Shown: positions 17,873 through 25,887 of the stretch, one piece after another
Numbering within the stretch: position 1 is the stretch's first letter
How the letters are laid out: the number at the start of each line of letters is the position of its first letter
Source of the DNA: Kiloniella laminariae DSM 19542
GTDB taxonomy: Bacteria > Pseudomonadota > Alphaproteobacteria > Kiloniellales > Kiloniellaceae
DNA: 64,000 nucleotides
Assembly: GCF_000374005.1 (NCBI RefSeq)
Contig: NZ_KB893134.1
Span: forward strand, 654,643-718,642
Reading direction: 5' to 3'
Program-made: the position numbers and the translations under genes
The notes under the pieces: model-generated
Database searches by the model: none
What the model was told of the DNA's origin: nothing
What the model saw: the letters and a program-made list of their open reading frames with translations, nothing else

Positions 17873-18388
17873 TCAGGAAGCGGTGTTTTTTCTGAGAGCC
17901 ATAAGGCAGATCACAGCCAATGCCAAAGCAATCACCATATTGTAACCAGCCATAGAGATCCCAAAAAGATCCCAGGGGATCTGGTCACAGCGGGCGACAG
18001 GCTTGTCGAGCAGCTGGGCCATCAGCTCTTCGCTCGAGAGCGAGAGATCAATGGCATCACCCTGACACTTGCTGCTTCCTTCCCACCATTGCTGTTCAAC
18101 CCCGCTATGGAAAGCGGCCACGGCTGATTCAATGAAGAAGGAGAGCCCGGCAAGGGCAATAAACAGTCGGGCGAGAGCAGGGTGTTTACGCAGGAGCCAG
18201 GCTACCAAGCCAATTGCAGCTGCGCAGACATAGACCCACCGCTGGTACATGCAAAGAACACAGGGGGAAAGGCCACCAATATATTCAAACGCCAGAGCTC
18301 CTGCGAGCATTGCCGCACTGGAAAGGATGGTCAGGAGCGCCATCCAACCGGTACGGAAATCAAACAGATTCTCTGTGAATTTTGACAT
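17873..18388 (-). CDS. dsbB: Disulfide bond formation protein B
   Basis: Inner-membrane protein that reoxidises DsbA and passes electrons to quinone. It is 171 residues with four transmembrane helices. The first periplasmic pair is in SPCVLCMYQRW; the second is formed by Cys in SKCQGD and ARCDQIPWD. ATG at 18388 follows a clear family start. It is on the same strand as, and 23 bp after, the DedA-family gene, so probably co-transcribed. No dsbA is seen in the window. Confidence 0.93.
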   Translation of the reverse strand: MSKFTENLFDFRTGWMALLTILSSAAMLAGALAFEYIGGLSPCVLCMYQRWVYVCAAAIGLVAWLLRKHPALARLFIALAGLSFFIESAVAAFHSGVEQQWWEGSSKCQGDAIDLSLSSEELMAQLLDKPVARCDQIPWDLFGISMAGYNMVIALALAVICLMALRKNTAS

Positions 18389-18411
18389 GGTCTTTCCCCC
18401 CGGGATTTCTG

Positions 18412-18993
18412 TCAGAGCAGGTATTTGAGGGCAACAAAGCCCCCGACCAGAAGTATGCAGAAAATTGTGGCGAGAATATTGAGATACTTTTCGATAAAAA
18501 TCCGGATTGGTTGACCAAAATACCACAGAAGCCCGGCCACAAGGAAGAAGCGTGCGCCGCGAGCACCGACAGAAGCGATCGAGAAAACCCCGAAGTTCAG
18601 CTCAAAGAAGCCTGAGGCAATCGTGATGACCTTGTAAGGGAAAGGTGTCACGCCAGCGATAAAGACAATCCAGGCGCCCCACTCGTGATATTTCTCGCGG
18701 AAGCTCTCAATGTAGTCTGCTTTGCCGTAAAATTCGATAACCGGTTGGCCCACGGATTCAAACAGAAACGCGCCGATACCATATCCCAGCATCCCGCCGA
18801 GAACAGAGGCAATGGTCGCGACCAGTGCAATTTTCCAGGCCTGGTCCCGGGCAGCAAGAACCATGGGAATAATCAGAATGTCCGGTGGAATGGGGAAAAC
18901 CGAGCTTTCGATAAAGGCGATAAAGGCGAGGGCGAGCAGGGCATGGGGGTGCGCTGCAAGCCCCATGGTCCAGTTATAGAGGCTGCGAAACAC
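18412..18993 (-). CDS. DedA/YqaA-family membrane protein
   Basis: A 193-residue integral membrane protein of the DedA (SNARE-associated) superfamily, YqaA-like branch. These are thought to act as lipid flippases or to need the proton motive force. Conserved blocks are ESSVFPIPPDILIIP, the glycine-rich GGMLGYGIGAFLFE, and the re-entrant FIAGVTPFPYKVITIASGF. GTG at 18993 is preferred: AGGAAG sits 6 bp upstream and the long upstream extension to 19077 does not resemble the family. It lies in front of dsbB. Confidence 0.88.
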   Translation of the reverse strand: MFRSLYNWTMGLAAHPHALLALAFIAFIESSVFPIPPDILIIPMVLAARDQAWKIALVATIASVLGGMLGYGIGAFLFESVGQPVIEFYGKADYIESFREKYHEWGAWIVFIAGVTPFPYKVITIASGFFELNFGVFSIASVGARGARFFLVAGLLWYFGQPIRIFIEKYLNILATIFCILLVGGFVALKYLL

Positions 18994-19075
18994 AGGGAGC
19001 TTCCTTTTGTTGATCTGGTGGCGAAGCAAACAGGAGCAGGACTGATACGTCAAGGCAGATTGACGTGATTCATTC

Positions 19076-19145
19076 AAGCATCAGGCAAGCATCAGGAATT
19101 TTGCCAGGAAAATCGGGCCGCAGATCTTCCGGCCACAGATCTTTA
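19076..19145. repeat. Short direct repeats between the cold-shock and DedA genes
   Basis: CAAGCATCAGG occurs twice in tandem (19076-19097). It is followed closely by a second imperfect pair, CGCAGATCTTCCGG and CACAGATCTTTAGG (about 19119-19147). They lie in the spacer 18994-19186. Confidence 0.7.
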
Positions 19146-19186
19146 GGGGCTCAGGGAAAGCAAAAACTTGGGAGGGAAAAGTTTTA

Positions 19187-19690
19187 TTATTCGATCAATT
19201 GCGCCAGTGTCGCCAGTGGACCCTTGTCTCCATCTTCGATTTCCATTCTGATTCGCTGGTTCTGGGCGATGCGGAAGATGCCGGATCTTTCCAGAATGCG
19301 GGCGGAGATAAAGATATCCCGGCTGCCGTCATCAGGAGCAACAAAGCCATAGCCCTTGTCGGCATTGAAGAACTTGACCACACCGTCGATGGTGGGCAGC
19401 CCACTCTCGCTGCCTGGCGGCGGCGGTGGTTCCGGCAGGGATTCGACCCGGTGGATATGTTTGACCTGCAGGCCCTTGTCTCCGTTGGTCAGATCACAGA
19501 CCAGTTCAGCTCCTTCGGGCAGAGATCGGTGGCCTGCCCGTTCAAGAACCGAAATGTGGAGGAACGCATCGGGCAGGTCTTCTCCCGCCTGGACAAAGCC
19601 AAACCCTTTGGTGGCATTGAACCATTTGACGCGGGCTTGAATGTCAGGCAGTTCGATTTCTGCCTGGTCGAGTGTACTGGTTTCCAACAT
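19187..19690 (-). CDS. Twin cold-shock-domain protein
   Basis: A 167-residue nucleic-acid-binding protein with two cold-shock domains joined by a proline-rich linker (residues 87-93). Domain 1 has RNP1 KGFGFV (28-33) and RNP2 DAFLHIS; domain 2 has RNP1 KGYGFV (112-117) and RNP2 RDIFIS. Double-CSD proteins are typical of alphaproteobacteria and probably act as RNA chaperones or growth-phase regulators. The upstream DNA holds two hairpins and a 16-bp palindrome, suggesting a long regulated leader as in cspA-type genes. Confidence 0.92.
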   Translation of the reverse strand: MLETSTLDQAEIELPDIQARVKWFNATKGFGFVQAGEDLPDAFLHISVLERAGHRSLPEGAELVCDLTNGDKGLQVKHIHRVESLPEPPPPPGSESGLPTIDGVVKFFNADKGYGFVAPDDGSRDIFISARILERSGIFRIAQNQRIRMEIEDGDKGPLATLAQLIE

Positions 19691-19762
19691 GGCGCACGGT
19701 TACTCCCGGACTGACCTCTCTGTTGAACCTGCCAGCTATCCCTCCCTGTCTGCTGCAGGGCT

Positions 19763-19860
19763 TCCCGGGAAATCACCGGGAGGATGTCTCGCAAGCTTGG
19801 AGGGAAATGTTCGTCTTTGATCGGCCAGAACGTTGAAAAGCTTCCCCCCAGAACCTGGCC
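19763..19860 (-). promoter_or_regulatory. Structured 5' leader of the cold-shock gene
   Basis: Two inverted repeats lie upstream of the twin-CSD gene: TCCCGG/CCGGGA (19763-19781) and GGCCAG/CTGGCC (19823-19860). If transcription starts near the palindrome at 19876, the leader would be close to 200 bases, as in cspA-like mRNAs. The remainder of the 19691-20144 spacer contains no credible gene. Confidence 0.4.
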
Positions 19861-19875
19861 GTTGGAACAGATCAT

Positions 19876-19891
19876 ACCCTTAATTAAGGGT
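19876..19891. promoter_or_regulatory. 16-bp perfect palindrome upstream of the cold-shock gene
   Basis: ACCCTTAATTAAGGGT is perfectly self-complementary over 16 bp and sits about 185-200 bp upstream of the twin-CSD start, at the far end of the structured leader. It has the form of a homodimer operator; no regulator is identified. Confidence 0.5.
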
Positions 19892-20102
19892 TAAGTTCCA
19901 GTGACACTTTACTAAAATTTGCGAAAGAAGGCAAAAATGCAGGTTTGGCGTGTGAAATGCTGCCTTCTCATGGTCGCAGGTGCCAGTTGCAGAGGCGATG
20001 ATGATGAGAAAAAGCTGAGCTAGCTAATGCTGTCGGAATGATATCGACAGGGAGTATCTGTGCTGGAGAGCGACAGGCCGGATTTATTTTTACAAAGGAG
20101 AC

Positions 20103-20130
20103 TTGCCAAAGACGCTGGCATAAGTAATAT
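20103..20130 (+). promoter_or_regulatory. Candidate promoter of tRNA-Leu
   Basis: TTGCCA (20103-20108) and TAATAT (20125-20130) are separated by 16 bp, placing the start a few bases before the tRNA 5' end at 20145. Confidence 0.45.
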
Positions 20131-20144
20131 GCGCATCCACGAGA

Positions 20145-20229
20145 GCCCCCGTGGCGGAATTGGTAGACGCGCGTGACTCAAAATCTCGTATCTTCGGATG
20201 TGCCTGTTCGAGTCAGGCCGGGGGCACCA
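20145..20229 (+). tRNA. tRNA-Leu (anticodon CAA)
   Basis: An 85-base class II tRNA with encoded CCA. The acceptor GCCCCCG pairs with CGGGGGC. The D arm is GCGGAATTGGTAGACGC, the anticodon loop CTCAAAA reads CAA, a long variable arm follows, and the T arm is GCCTG-TTCGAGT-CAGGC. The anticodon stem CGTGA/TCTCG has one central T-T mismatch. A terminator follows at once, and nothing suggests an integrated element at its 3' end. Confidence 0.95.
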
Positions 20230-20239
20230 ATAATTTGAA

Positions 20240-20282
20240 AAATAAAGAGGCTTGAGCCAACCGCTCGCCTCTTTATTTTTTT
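20240..20282 (+). terminator. Rho-independent terminator after tRNA-Leu
   Basis: AAATAAAGAGGC and GCCTCTTTATTT form a 12-bp stem with a 15-base loop, followed by a T-rich tail. Confidence 0.92.
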
Positions 20283-20404
20283 GTCTGGAGCAATTCTTCC
20301 TGACGTCTTTTCTGTCGTGACGCCACTGCTGTGGCATTTCTGTGTGATGAGCGAAATTGTTCCCGCCCAAAATCACATTCATGGTTGAAATTTTAGCTAT
20401 TGCT

Positions 20405-20485
20405 TATAATACTTGAGTGTTCGCGTCAGGAATGATGGTCACAGCCTTTTTCAGCGCTTTGAGCTGGAACGGCGCTGTGATTTTT
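20405..20485 (+). promoter_or_regulatory. Promoter with downstream attenuator-like hairpin before the dioxygenase gene
   Basis: A perfect -10 box TATAAT (20405-20410) has only weak -35 matches upstream (TTGAAA at 20385, spacing short). Shortly after, TCACAGC (20439-20445) and GCTGTGA (20474-20480) form a stem followed by TTTTT, with an overlapping inner stem CAGCGC/GCGCTG. This resembles a terminator inside the leader of the dioxygenase gene, about 110 bp before its start. The rest of the 20283-20593 spacer shows no gene. Confidence 0.4.
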
Positions 20486-20593
20486 ACGTTGAACAGGAGG
20501 TATCCCTAGCAAGGCCGGAAAACAAACAGCAAAACAGGCCGGGAGTAGTCCGAAGAGGGCACGACAGGGATGGCGGGAGAATAGAGGGGTCTT

Positions 20594-21631
20594 ATGGGTA
20601 GTCTCCCGGTGATTGATATTGCGCCACTTGCAGGAGATGATCCGCGGGCGTTTCGACGGGCTGCCGATCAGTTGGGGCGGGCGGCGCGCGAGGTCGGCTT
20701 TTTTTATATCACCAATCACGGGGTTTCTCCGGATCTGATTGCCCGTGCCTATGGGGCGGCGGAAGAGTTTTTTGCCCTGCCGGACGAAATCAAATGGCGC
20801 TATTACATTGGCAAAAGTGCCAACCATCGTGGCTATGTCCCCTTTACCGACAAGGGGGCTTATGATGATGAAGATCACCGCAGTTATGAAGCCTTTGATC
20901 TGGCGTTTGAATTGCCGCGGGATGATCCGGATTATCTGGCGGGAAATCTGTTGCTGGGGCCAAATGTCTGGCCTGAATCCACGTATTTTCGTGAAACCAT
21001 ATCGACCTATTACCAAGCAATTTCCGGGGTAGGTTTTCGCCTTTGTTCGGCGCTGGAGCTGCATCTGGGTCTGGCGCGGGGAGAAATGACCAGCCTGATG
21101 CGCAAACCGATTGCCCAGTTGCGGTTGCTGCATTATCTGCACAGCCGCTCCAGCTTTGTGAAAAAGAGTGTCAACATGGGGGCGCATACAGATTATGAAT
21201 GCCTGACGCTGCTGCATCAGCGGCAGAAGGGCCTGCAGATTCTTGATTCTGGCAACAGCTGGACCGATGTGCCGGTCATGCCAGAGAATTATATCGTCAA
21301 CATCGGCGACATCATGGAAGCCTGGAGCAACGGAGCTTTTCGCGCGACCCCGCACCGGGTGCTCAACCTTGCGCCGGAGCGTTTTTCCATGCCTTATTTT
21401 GTTGCCCCGGACTATCACACGCTGGTCAAGCCGTTTGAGCGCTTGATCTCACCAGAAAATCCGCCAAAATACGAAAGTTTTCTGGCGGGCATGCATCTGG
21501 AACGCATGTTGCGGCGGGATTTTTCCTATCTGCGCGAGCGCAAGAAGGATTCGCTGTTTCCGCTGCCGGGCAGCGATCTTGCCGACTTTCGCAATCCTTT
21601 TGAAAACCGTATTACTGCATTGAAGAGTTGA
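20594..21631 (+). CDS. Isopenicillin N synthase-like Fe(II)/2-oxoglutarate dioxygenase
   Basis: A 345-residue non-heme iron oxygenase of the 2OG-FeII/IPNS superfamily. It has the DIOX_N start (LPVIDIAPLAG, GFFYITNHGVS) and the iron facial triad His198 and Asp200 (AHTDYE) with His254 (TPHRV). Arg263 and Ser265 (RFSMPYF) would bind 2-oxoglutarate. The substrate is unknown; bacterial relatives hydroxylate or desaturate amino acids and small metabolites. A LysE-type exporter gene starts 7 bp downstream, so the product might be an amino-acid derivative that is exported. ATG is at 20594; an antisense open frame here is a shadow. Confidence 0.9.
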   Translation: MGSLPVIDIAPLAGDDPRAFRRAADQLGRAAREVGFFYITNHGVSPDLIARAYGAAEEFFALPDEIKWRYYIGKSANHRGYVPFTDKGAYDDEDHRSYEAFDLAFELPRDDPDYLAGNLLLGPNVWPESTYFRETISTYYQAISGVGFRLCSALELHLGLARGEMTSLMRKPIAQLRLLHYLHSRSSFVKKSVNMGAHTDYECLTLLHQRQKGLQILDSGNSWTDVPVMPENYIVNIGDIMEAWSNGAFRATPHRVLNLAPERFSMPYFVAPDYHTLVKPFERLISPENPPKYESFLAGMHLERMLRRDFSYLRERKKDSLFPLPGSDLADFRNPFENRITALKS

Positions 21632-21637
21632 GGTGTG

Positions 21638-22267
21638 ATGCCCAGTCTGGATACCATTATCGCTGTAACAATTGCCGGTTTGTGGCTCAGCGCGACACCG
21701 GGTCCCTCCATGCTTTATGTGGTCTCCCGGACTGTGGGACAAAGCCGCTCTGCCGGGCTGGCTTCGGCAATTGGTCTGGGGCTCGGCGGGGTGATTCTGG
21801 CATTGATCGCGGTGCTGGGGCTGGCCGTGGTTTTTCAGAAATCCTCGCTGGCTTATAACCTCTTGACCTTTGTCGGGGCTGGTTATCTGACCTATCTCGG
21901 CCTGATGATGATCCGGGAAGCGATCAGGGGAGACCAGCGGACCCTGTGTGTGGAGAAGGTTGAGCAGGCAAGTTTTATCCGGATTGTCTGGCAGGGCATT
22001 CTGGTCGAGGTGCTTAACCCCAAGACAGTTCTTTTTTTCCTCGCCTTTCTGCCACCCTTTGTCGATACCAGTCGTGATGATGTGATGCTGCAGATGCTGG
22101 TTCTGGGTATTCTGGTGCCCCTGACAGCCCTGCCTTCGGATATTCTGATGGCTTTTGCCGGGGGCTGGGCTGCCGGACGAGTCAATAACAACCCGGGCAT
22201 CAAGCGGTTGTTTTCTCTTAGCGGTGGCCTGTTCCTGATCGGAATTGCGATCTATCTGTTTATCTGA
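21638..22267 (+). CDS. LysE-family amino-acid exporter
   Basis: A 209-residue inner-membrane transporter of the LysE/RhtB family with about six hydrophobic helices and the conserved N-terminal ATPGPSMLYVVSRTVGQSRSAG and the LNPKTVLFFLAFLPPFVD segment. It exports amino acids or derivatives using the proton gradient. ATG at 21638 follows GAGG; a GTG immediately before is in frame. It is co-transcribed with the upstream dioxygenase, which may supply its substrate (inference). Confidence 0.92.
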   Translation: MPSLDTIIAVTIAGLWLSATPGPSMLYVVSRTVGQSRSAGLASAIGLGLGGVILALIAVLGLAVVFQKSSLAYNLLTFVGAGYLTYLGLMMIREAIRGDQRTLCVEKVEQASFIRIVWQGILVEVLNPKTVLFFLAFLPPFVDTSRDDVMLQMLVLGILVPLTALPSDILMAFAGGWAAGRVNNNPGIKRLFSLSGGLFLIGIAIYLFI

Positions 22268-22364
22268 CCGTTTCCTTTTGAAGGCGCAAGCAAGGCGCTT
22301 GGCTTCGCAGATCAACCATCAGCGTGAAGCGGTAGCAGATATCTTTGCGCAATAGGTTCGACTG

Positions 22365-22871
22365 ATGAAATCCTTGGTGATGGTGCCGAGGAAGTGGAGA
22401 GAGTTTAAGGAATTGGAAAAGCTAGATTCGGTGCGAGCGCAGGTGTTGGCAGAGTTGGCCAAAGAGCAGGGAAGCCAGTTACGTTTTATGGCGGATCTGG
22501 ATCTGCGTCTGGTATTCGGATATCTCACAGCCCAGTTTATTCTTGTTGGCTGGATCTCGGCACAACAGTCTCTGACCTTGTCCTTGGTCTGGGCGATTCT
22601 GCTGGTGAATGCCCTGCTGTTTTGTGTGATTGTTCTGTTGCTGGTACGCCATGGCCGCCGTCGGCATCAGGCATCCTTGACACTGCGGAACATCGACATC
22701 GCGCTGCAGCTTTATGACGAAGGGGCCTATTTTGACGGGCGGATCAAGAATCCAGATCGCCAGCGCAGCCGAAACCCGCTGCTGCTGTACTGGCACCCGA
22801 TCTATATCGGCATCTGTTCTGTCGCTTTTGTCGTTGTGACCCTGCTGATCAGCTTCACGCGTTTCGCCTAA
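22365..22871 (+). CDS. Hypothetical three-helix membrane protein
   Basis: A 168-residue protein I do not recognise. The first 45 residues are charged and probably helical and cytosolic (KWREFKELEKLDSVRAQV). Hydrophobic segments lie at about 53-70, 78-98 and 147-165. Between the last two is a basic stretch (RHGRRRHQ) and a polar region with NPDRQRSRNP. It stands alone between the LysE gene and the convergent ABC operon. Codon use resembles its neighbours, so it is probably a real gene. Confidence 0.65.
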   Translation: MKSLVMVPRKWREFKELEKLDSVRAQVLAELAKEQGSQLRFMADLDLRLVFGYLTAQFILVGWISAQQSLTLSLVWAILLVNALLFCVIVLLLVRHGRRRHQASLTLRNIDIALQLYDEGAYFDGRIKNPDRQRSRNPLLLYWHPIYIGICSVAFVVVTLLISFTRFA

Positions 22872-22907
22872 ATCCGGATGACGGGAAATCGGCAAAGCAG
22901 GTGGGGT

Positions 22908-23717
22908 TTATGTGCGCCAACCGAGCAGCCATTTTTCCAGCAAGCCAATTGCCGCACTCATGCCCAGCCCCAAAAGCGAGAGAATGGCGACGCCTGTGAA
23001 GAGACGTTCCAGATTATAAAGTGATCCCGCTTCGAGGATATAAGCCCCGATCCCGTATTCCGCGCCGAGCATTTCTGCAGCGACCAGAAGAATGATGGCG
23101 ATTGCCAGGCTGATTCGCAAGCCAGAGAGAATACCCGGCATGGCACCTGGCAGAACAATTTTCCGGACGATCGAGAACCAGGAGAGGGAGAAACTTTGTC
23201 CCATGCGAATCAGGGAACGATCGACGTTGTCAACGGCACCGTAAGTGGCAACAACCGTCGGCGTGAAGGTACCAAAGGCAATGAGCGCATACTTCGAAGT
23301 CTCGTCAATGCCAAACCAGATAACAAACAGTGGTAGCAGGGCGATTTTGGGAATCGGAAAGATCGCGGCAACCAGTGGAACAAGCCCGGCGCGGAGCAGG
23401 GAAAAAAGACCGATCAGGATGCCAATACCAATGCCAAAGCTGGCACCGATGGTTGCGCCAATCAGCAGGCGGCTGAAGGAGGGAACAAGATGTTTCCAGA
23501 GCAGGCCGCTGTTCCATAGGTCAATAAAGGTAGACAAGACATCTGACGGGCGCGGCAGGGTGAGCGGTGTGATGAAGCCGCTACGGGTTCCCATTTCAAG
23601 CAGGGCGATCAGGGCAATGAAAAGGGCTGCACCAGCCCAGCGGTTTGGTCTTGGGGCGAAGCCGCCGCCTCGGAACAGGACTGTCTTCGGCGGATTTTCT
23701 TGAGATATCTCAGGCAT
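22908..23717 (-). CDS. ABC transporter permease, nitrate/sulfonate/taurine type
   Basis: The membrane subunit of a NitT/TauT-family importer. ATG at 23717 (MPEISQENPP, about 269 residues) overlaps the ATPase stop by 8 bp. It has about six helices and the cytoplasmic coupling loop EAA-type motif (VLPGAMPGILSGLRISLAIA). Homologous to SsuC/TauC/ThiX permeases. It is the last gene of the operon SBP-ATPase-permease. Confidence 0.92.
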   Translation of the reverse strand: MPEISQENPPKTVLFRGGGFAPRPNRWAGAALFIALIALLEMGTRSGFITPLTLPRPSDVLSTFIDLWNSGLLWKHLVPSFSRLLIGATIGASFGIGIGILIGLFSLLRAGLVPLVAAIFPIPKIALLPLFVIWFGIDETSKYALIAFGTFTPTVVATYGAVDNVDRSLIRMGQSFSLSWFSIVRKIVLPGAMPGILSGLRISLAIAIILLVAAEMLGAEYGIGAYILEAGSLYNLERLFTGVAILSLLGLGMSAAIGLLEKWLLGWRT

Positions 23718-24477
23718 TGACCAACTCCTGATCTGCGGCCATGGCTTCATCGCGCATCAGATTCCAGAGGTGTTGCTGCTGGCGCTCCAGATCGGGATGT
23801 CCCAGAGTGCGTTCCGCGAGGGGGATGTCGATATCTACGACTTCACGAATACAGCCGGGTCGGCGGGAGAGCACGACAACAGCATGCCCCAGTCGTACGG
23901 CCTCGTTGAGGTTGTGCGTTACGTAAACCGCGGTGAAAGCTTCTCTGGTCCAGAGATTGACCAGATCGTCCATCAACAACTCCCGAGTTTGGCTGTCGAG
24001 GGCGGAAAGCGGTTCATCCATCAGCATCACGGCAGGCTTGACGGCAAGGGCGCGGGCAATGGCAACCCGCTGTTTCATGCCCCCAGACAGTTGTTTGGGA
24101 AGGGCCTGGCGAAAATCGGTCAGCTTTGTGCGGGTCAGAACGTCGGAGATGATGACTTCGGTTTCCCGGTTTGTGATGCCGTGGTCTTCCAGGACCAGAC
24201 GGATATTGCCTTCGACGCTGCGCCAGGGAAGCAGGGCAAAGTCCTGAAAAACATAAGTGAGCGGATTGAGACTGTCGCCAGGCGGATCACCAATCTGTAC
24301 CACCTGACCTGTGCTTGGGCGTTCAAGCCCGCCAATCAGCCGCAGCAGGGTTGATTTCCCGCAGCCGGACGGTCCGACAATACAGACAATTTTTCCGGCA
24401 GGAATGTCGAGGTCAATATCCTGCAAAACGTCTGTTGCGCCATAGCGATGGCCAATTTTTTTTAATTGCAGGTTCAT
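23710..24477 (-). CDS. ABC transporter ATP-binding protein, nitrate/sulfonate/taurine type
   Basis: A 255-residue ATPase that powers the importer. Walker A is GPSGCGKST, the Q loop is YVFQDFALLPWR, the signature is LSGGMKQR, Walker B is VMLMDEPLSALD, and the H loop is YVTHNLNEA. It matches SsuB/TauB-like proteins. It stands between the binding-protein gene and the permease gene; a strong hairpin in the spacer in front of it may lower its expression relative to the binding protein. Confidence 0.93.
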   Translation of the reverse strand: MNLQLKKIGHRYGATDVLQDIDLDIPAGKIVCIVGPSGCGKSTLLRLIGGLERPSTGQVVQIGDPPGDSLNPLTYVFQDFALLPWRSVEGNIRLVLEDHGITNRETEVIISDVLTRTKLTDFRQALPKQLSGGMKQRVAIARALAVKPAVMLMDEPLSALDSQTRELLMDDLVNLWTREAFTAVYVTHNLNEAVRLGHAVVVLSRRPGCIREVVDIDIPLAERTLGHPDLERQQQHLWNLMRDEAMAADQELVNA

Positions 24478-24513
24478 GAGGTTTCCTGTGTCGGGCGCTG
24501 TGCTGTTTGGGGA

Positions 24514-24554
24514 GAAGGGGCAAGCTGAACTGTTCCTGGTCTACCTGCCCCTTC
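24514..24554 (-). other. Intercistronic stem-loop after the binding-protein gene
   Basis: GAAGGGGCA and TGCCCCTTC form a perfect 9-bp stem with a 23-base loop between the binding-protein and ATPase genes. Such hairpins often protect the upstream message and so keep the binding protein in excess over the membrane complex. A T tract is absent, so full termination is unlikely. Confidence 0.6.
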
Positions 24555-24586
24555 CTCTCTATGCTGTCCTTGCGGAGCAATCGTGA

Positions 24587-25612
24587 TCACTTTGTGACGT
24601 AGGAACTGTCGACGAGGGTTTCGTAGGTTACGCTGTCATTGATCAGCTTTTCCGATTTGAACCAGTCCAGTTGATCCTGAACAGAGGCAGCATTCAGGGC
24701 GGCATTCGGGCTGATGCGCATCGCGCCGTTGCGAATGCTTGGTTCTGCCTCTTCGAAAGGCTTGTCGGCATAGACATACTTGTGGACCAGATTCACCATT
24801 TCGAGCGCAGCTTCGTCTCCGGCAGTCTTGTCAACGAGGGCAGCGTTGAAATCCGCGGCACCCCGGGAAAAGGCACGCAGGAAAGCTTCTGTCAGGGGGC
24901 GTTTGTTGGCGGCGTTTTCTGCCGAGGTGAATACGACGGTAACCTGATAATCGGGGATATAGTCAGCCACATTACCAATAATGTGAACCGCACCGCTTTT
25001 GTCGAGAGGCTTGGCGATATGCGGCTGGATTGTCCAGCCGTCAACCTGGCCTGATTTTAAGGCTCCGATAATGGCTCCGACTTTCTGGAGCGGTTTATAG
25101 CTGAGGGTTGTGCCTTCTTTGGCAGCAATCTTTGCGCCCATGTAGTGGAAGGAAGATCCGGCCTGGGTGACGGCCCAGGACTTTCCATCCAGTTTTGAAG
25201 GGTCTGTCAGACCAGCCTTGTAGGCAGCATCCGAGACCAGGATTTTCTGCCCGTCAACACCTGCTTCTTCTACCAGTGCGCCGCCGATGACCTTTGCTGC
25301 ACCTTTTTCTGCGAGCGAAACCAGCCCGCCGGAAATTGCCGTCACTGCATAGTCAACATCCCCGGAGGCAACCGCAACGGCCATAGGCTGGGCAGCCTGA
25401 AAAAAACGGAAGGTAACATCCAGCCCTTCGTCTTTGAAATAACCGCGTTCATAAGCCACAAAACTGGCAGCGTGGCTGGTAAAACGTAGGGCGCCAACAT
25501 TGATTGCGGTGTTTTCGGCATAGGCTGATGTTGCTAGCGAGGGCAAAAAGGCGAGGCCGCTGATCAGACCGAGAAGCTTGAGTGTGTTTCTTTTGCTGGA
25601 GATGTTTATCAT
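24587..25612 (-). CDS. ABC transporter substrate-binding protein (NMT1/SsuA-like)
   Basis: A periplasmic solute-binding protein of about 341 residues. The N-terminal signal peptide ends near ATSAYAEN. The fold pattern (VGALRFTSHAASFVAYERGYFKDEGLDVTF, then AVASGDVDYAV) is that of NitT/TauT aliphatic sulfonate, taurine or pyrimidine-precursor binding proteins. ATG at 25612 has GGGAAG upstream; the longer frame to 25663 is less likely. The ligand cannot be told from sequence, and no sulfonate or nitrate genes accompany it. Confidence 0.9.
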   Translation of the reverse strand: MINISSKRNTLKLLGLISGLAFLPSLATSAYAENTAINVGALRFTSHAASFVAYERGYFKDEGLDVTFRFFQAAQPMAVAVASGDVDYAVTAISGGLVSLAEKGAAKVIGGALVEEAGVDGQKILVSDAAYKAGLTDPSKLDGKSWAVTQAGSSFHYMGAKIAAKEGTTLSYKPLQKVGAIIGALKSGQVDGWTIQPHIAKPLDKSGAVHIIGNVADYIPDYQVTVVFTSAENAANKRPLTEAFLRAFSRGAADFNAALVDKTAGDEAALEMVNLVHKYVYADKPFEEAEPSIRNGAMRISPNAALNAASVQDQLDWFKSEKLINDSVTYETLVDSSYVTK

Positions 25613-25771
25613 GGTCTTCCCTGCATGGTGATGATTGGCTGTGGTTCTTTTTTGATTCTGCAATCAGTTTTAAAGCGCGCGGCTGCAATTTAAAAGACCA
25701 GTATTTTCAAATGTTTTCCAACGGTGACAATCATTGAGCCAAGCGGGAAGCTGTTCTGGCAACTTACGGGA

Positions 25772-25820
25772 CCAGAAATATTATCCTGAAACTTACTTTG
25801 AAATTTACCCTGAGATTTAT
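25772..25820. repeat. 12-13 bp degenerate tandem repeats upstream of the DUF2975 gene
   Basis: Four consecutive related units: CCAGAAATATTAT, CCTGAAACTTAC, TTTGAAATTTAC, CCTGAGATTTAT. They lie in the 379-bp spacer (25613-25991), which holds no gene. Their theme (CTGA followed by an AT-rich run) resembles the block at 5793-5853. Confidence 0.7.
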
Positions 25821-25887
25821 GGAGTTTGTCCGGGATCTGGCAGGGGGAATCCTTTGAAATAATTAAGCGGATGAAGAATGGACAAGA

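Noticed and set aside
20145-20300. Integration site at the 3' end of tRNA-Leu
   Set aside because: A terminator follows directly; no integrase gene and no repeat of the tRNA 3' end were seen.
20426-21418. A 330-residue minus-strand frame opposite the dioxygenase
   Set aside because: The plus-strand protein has a complete iron and 2-oxoglutarate binding set; the opposite frame has no family features.
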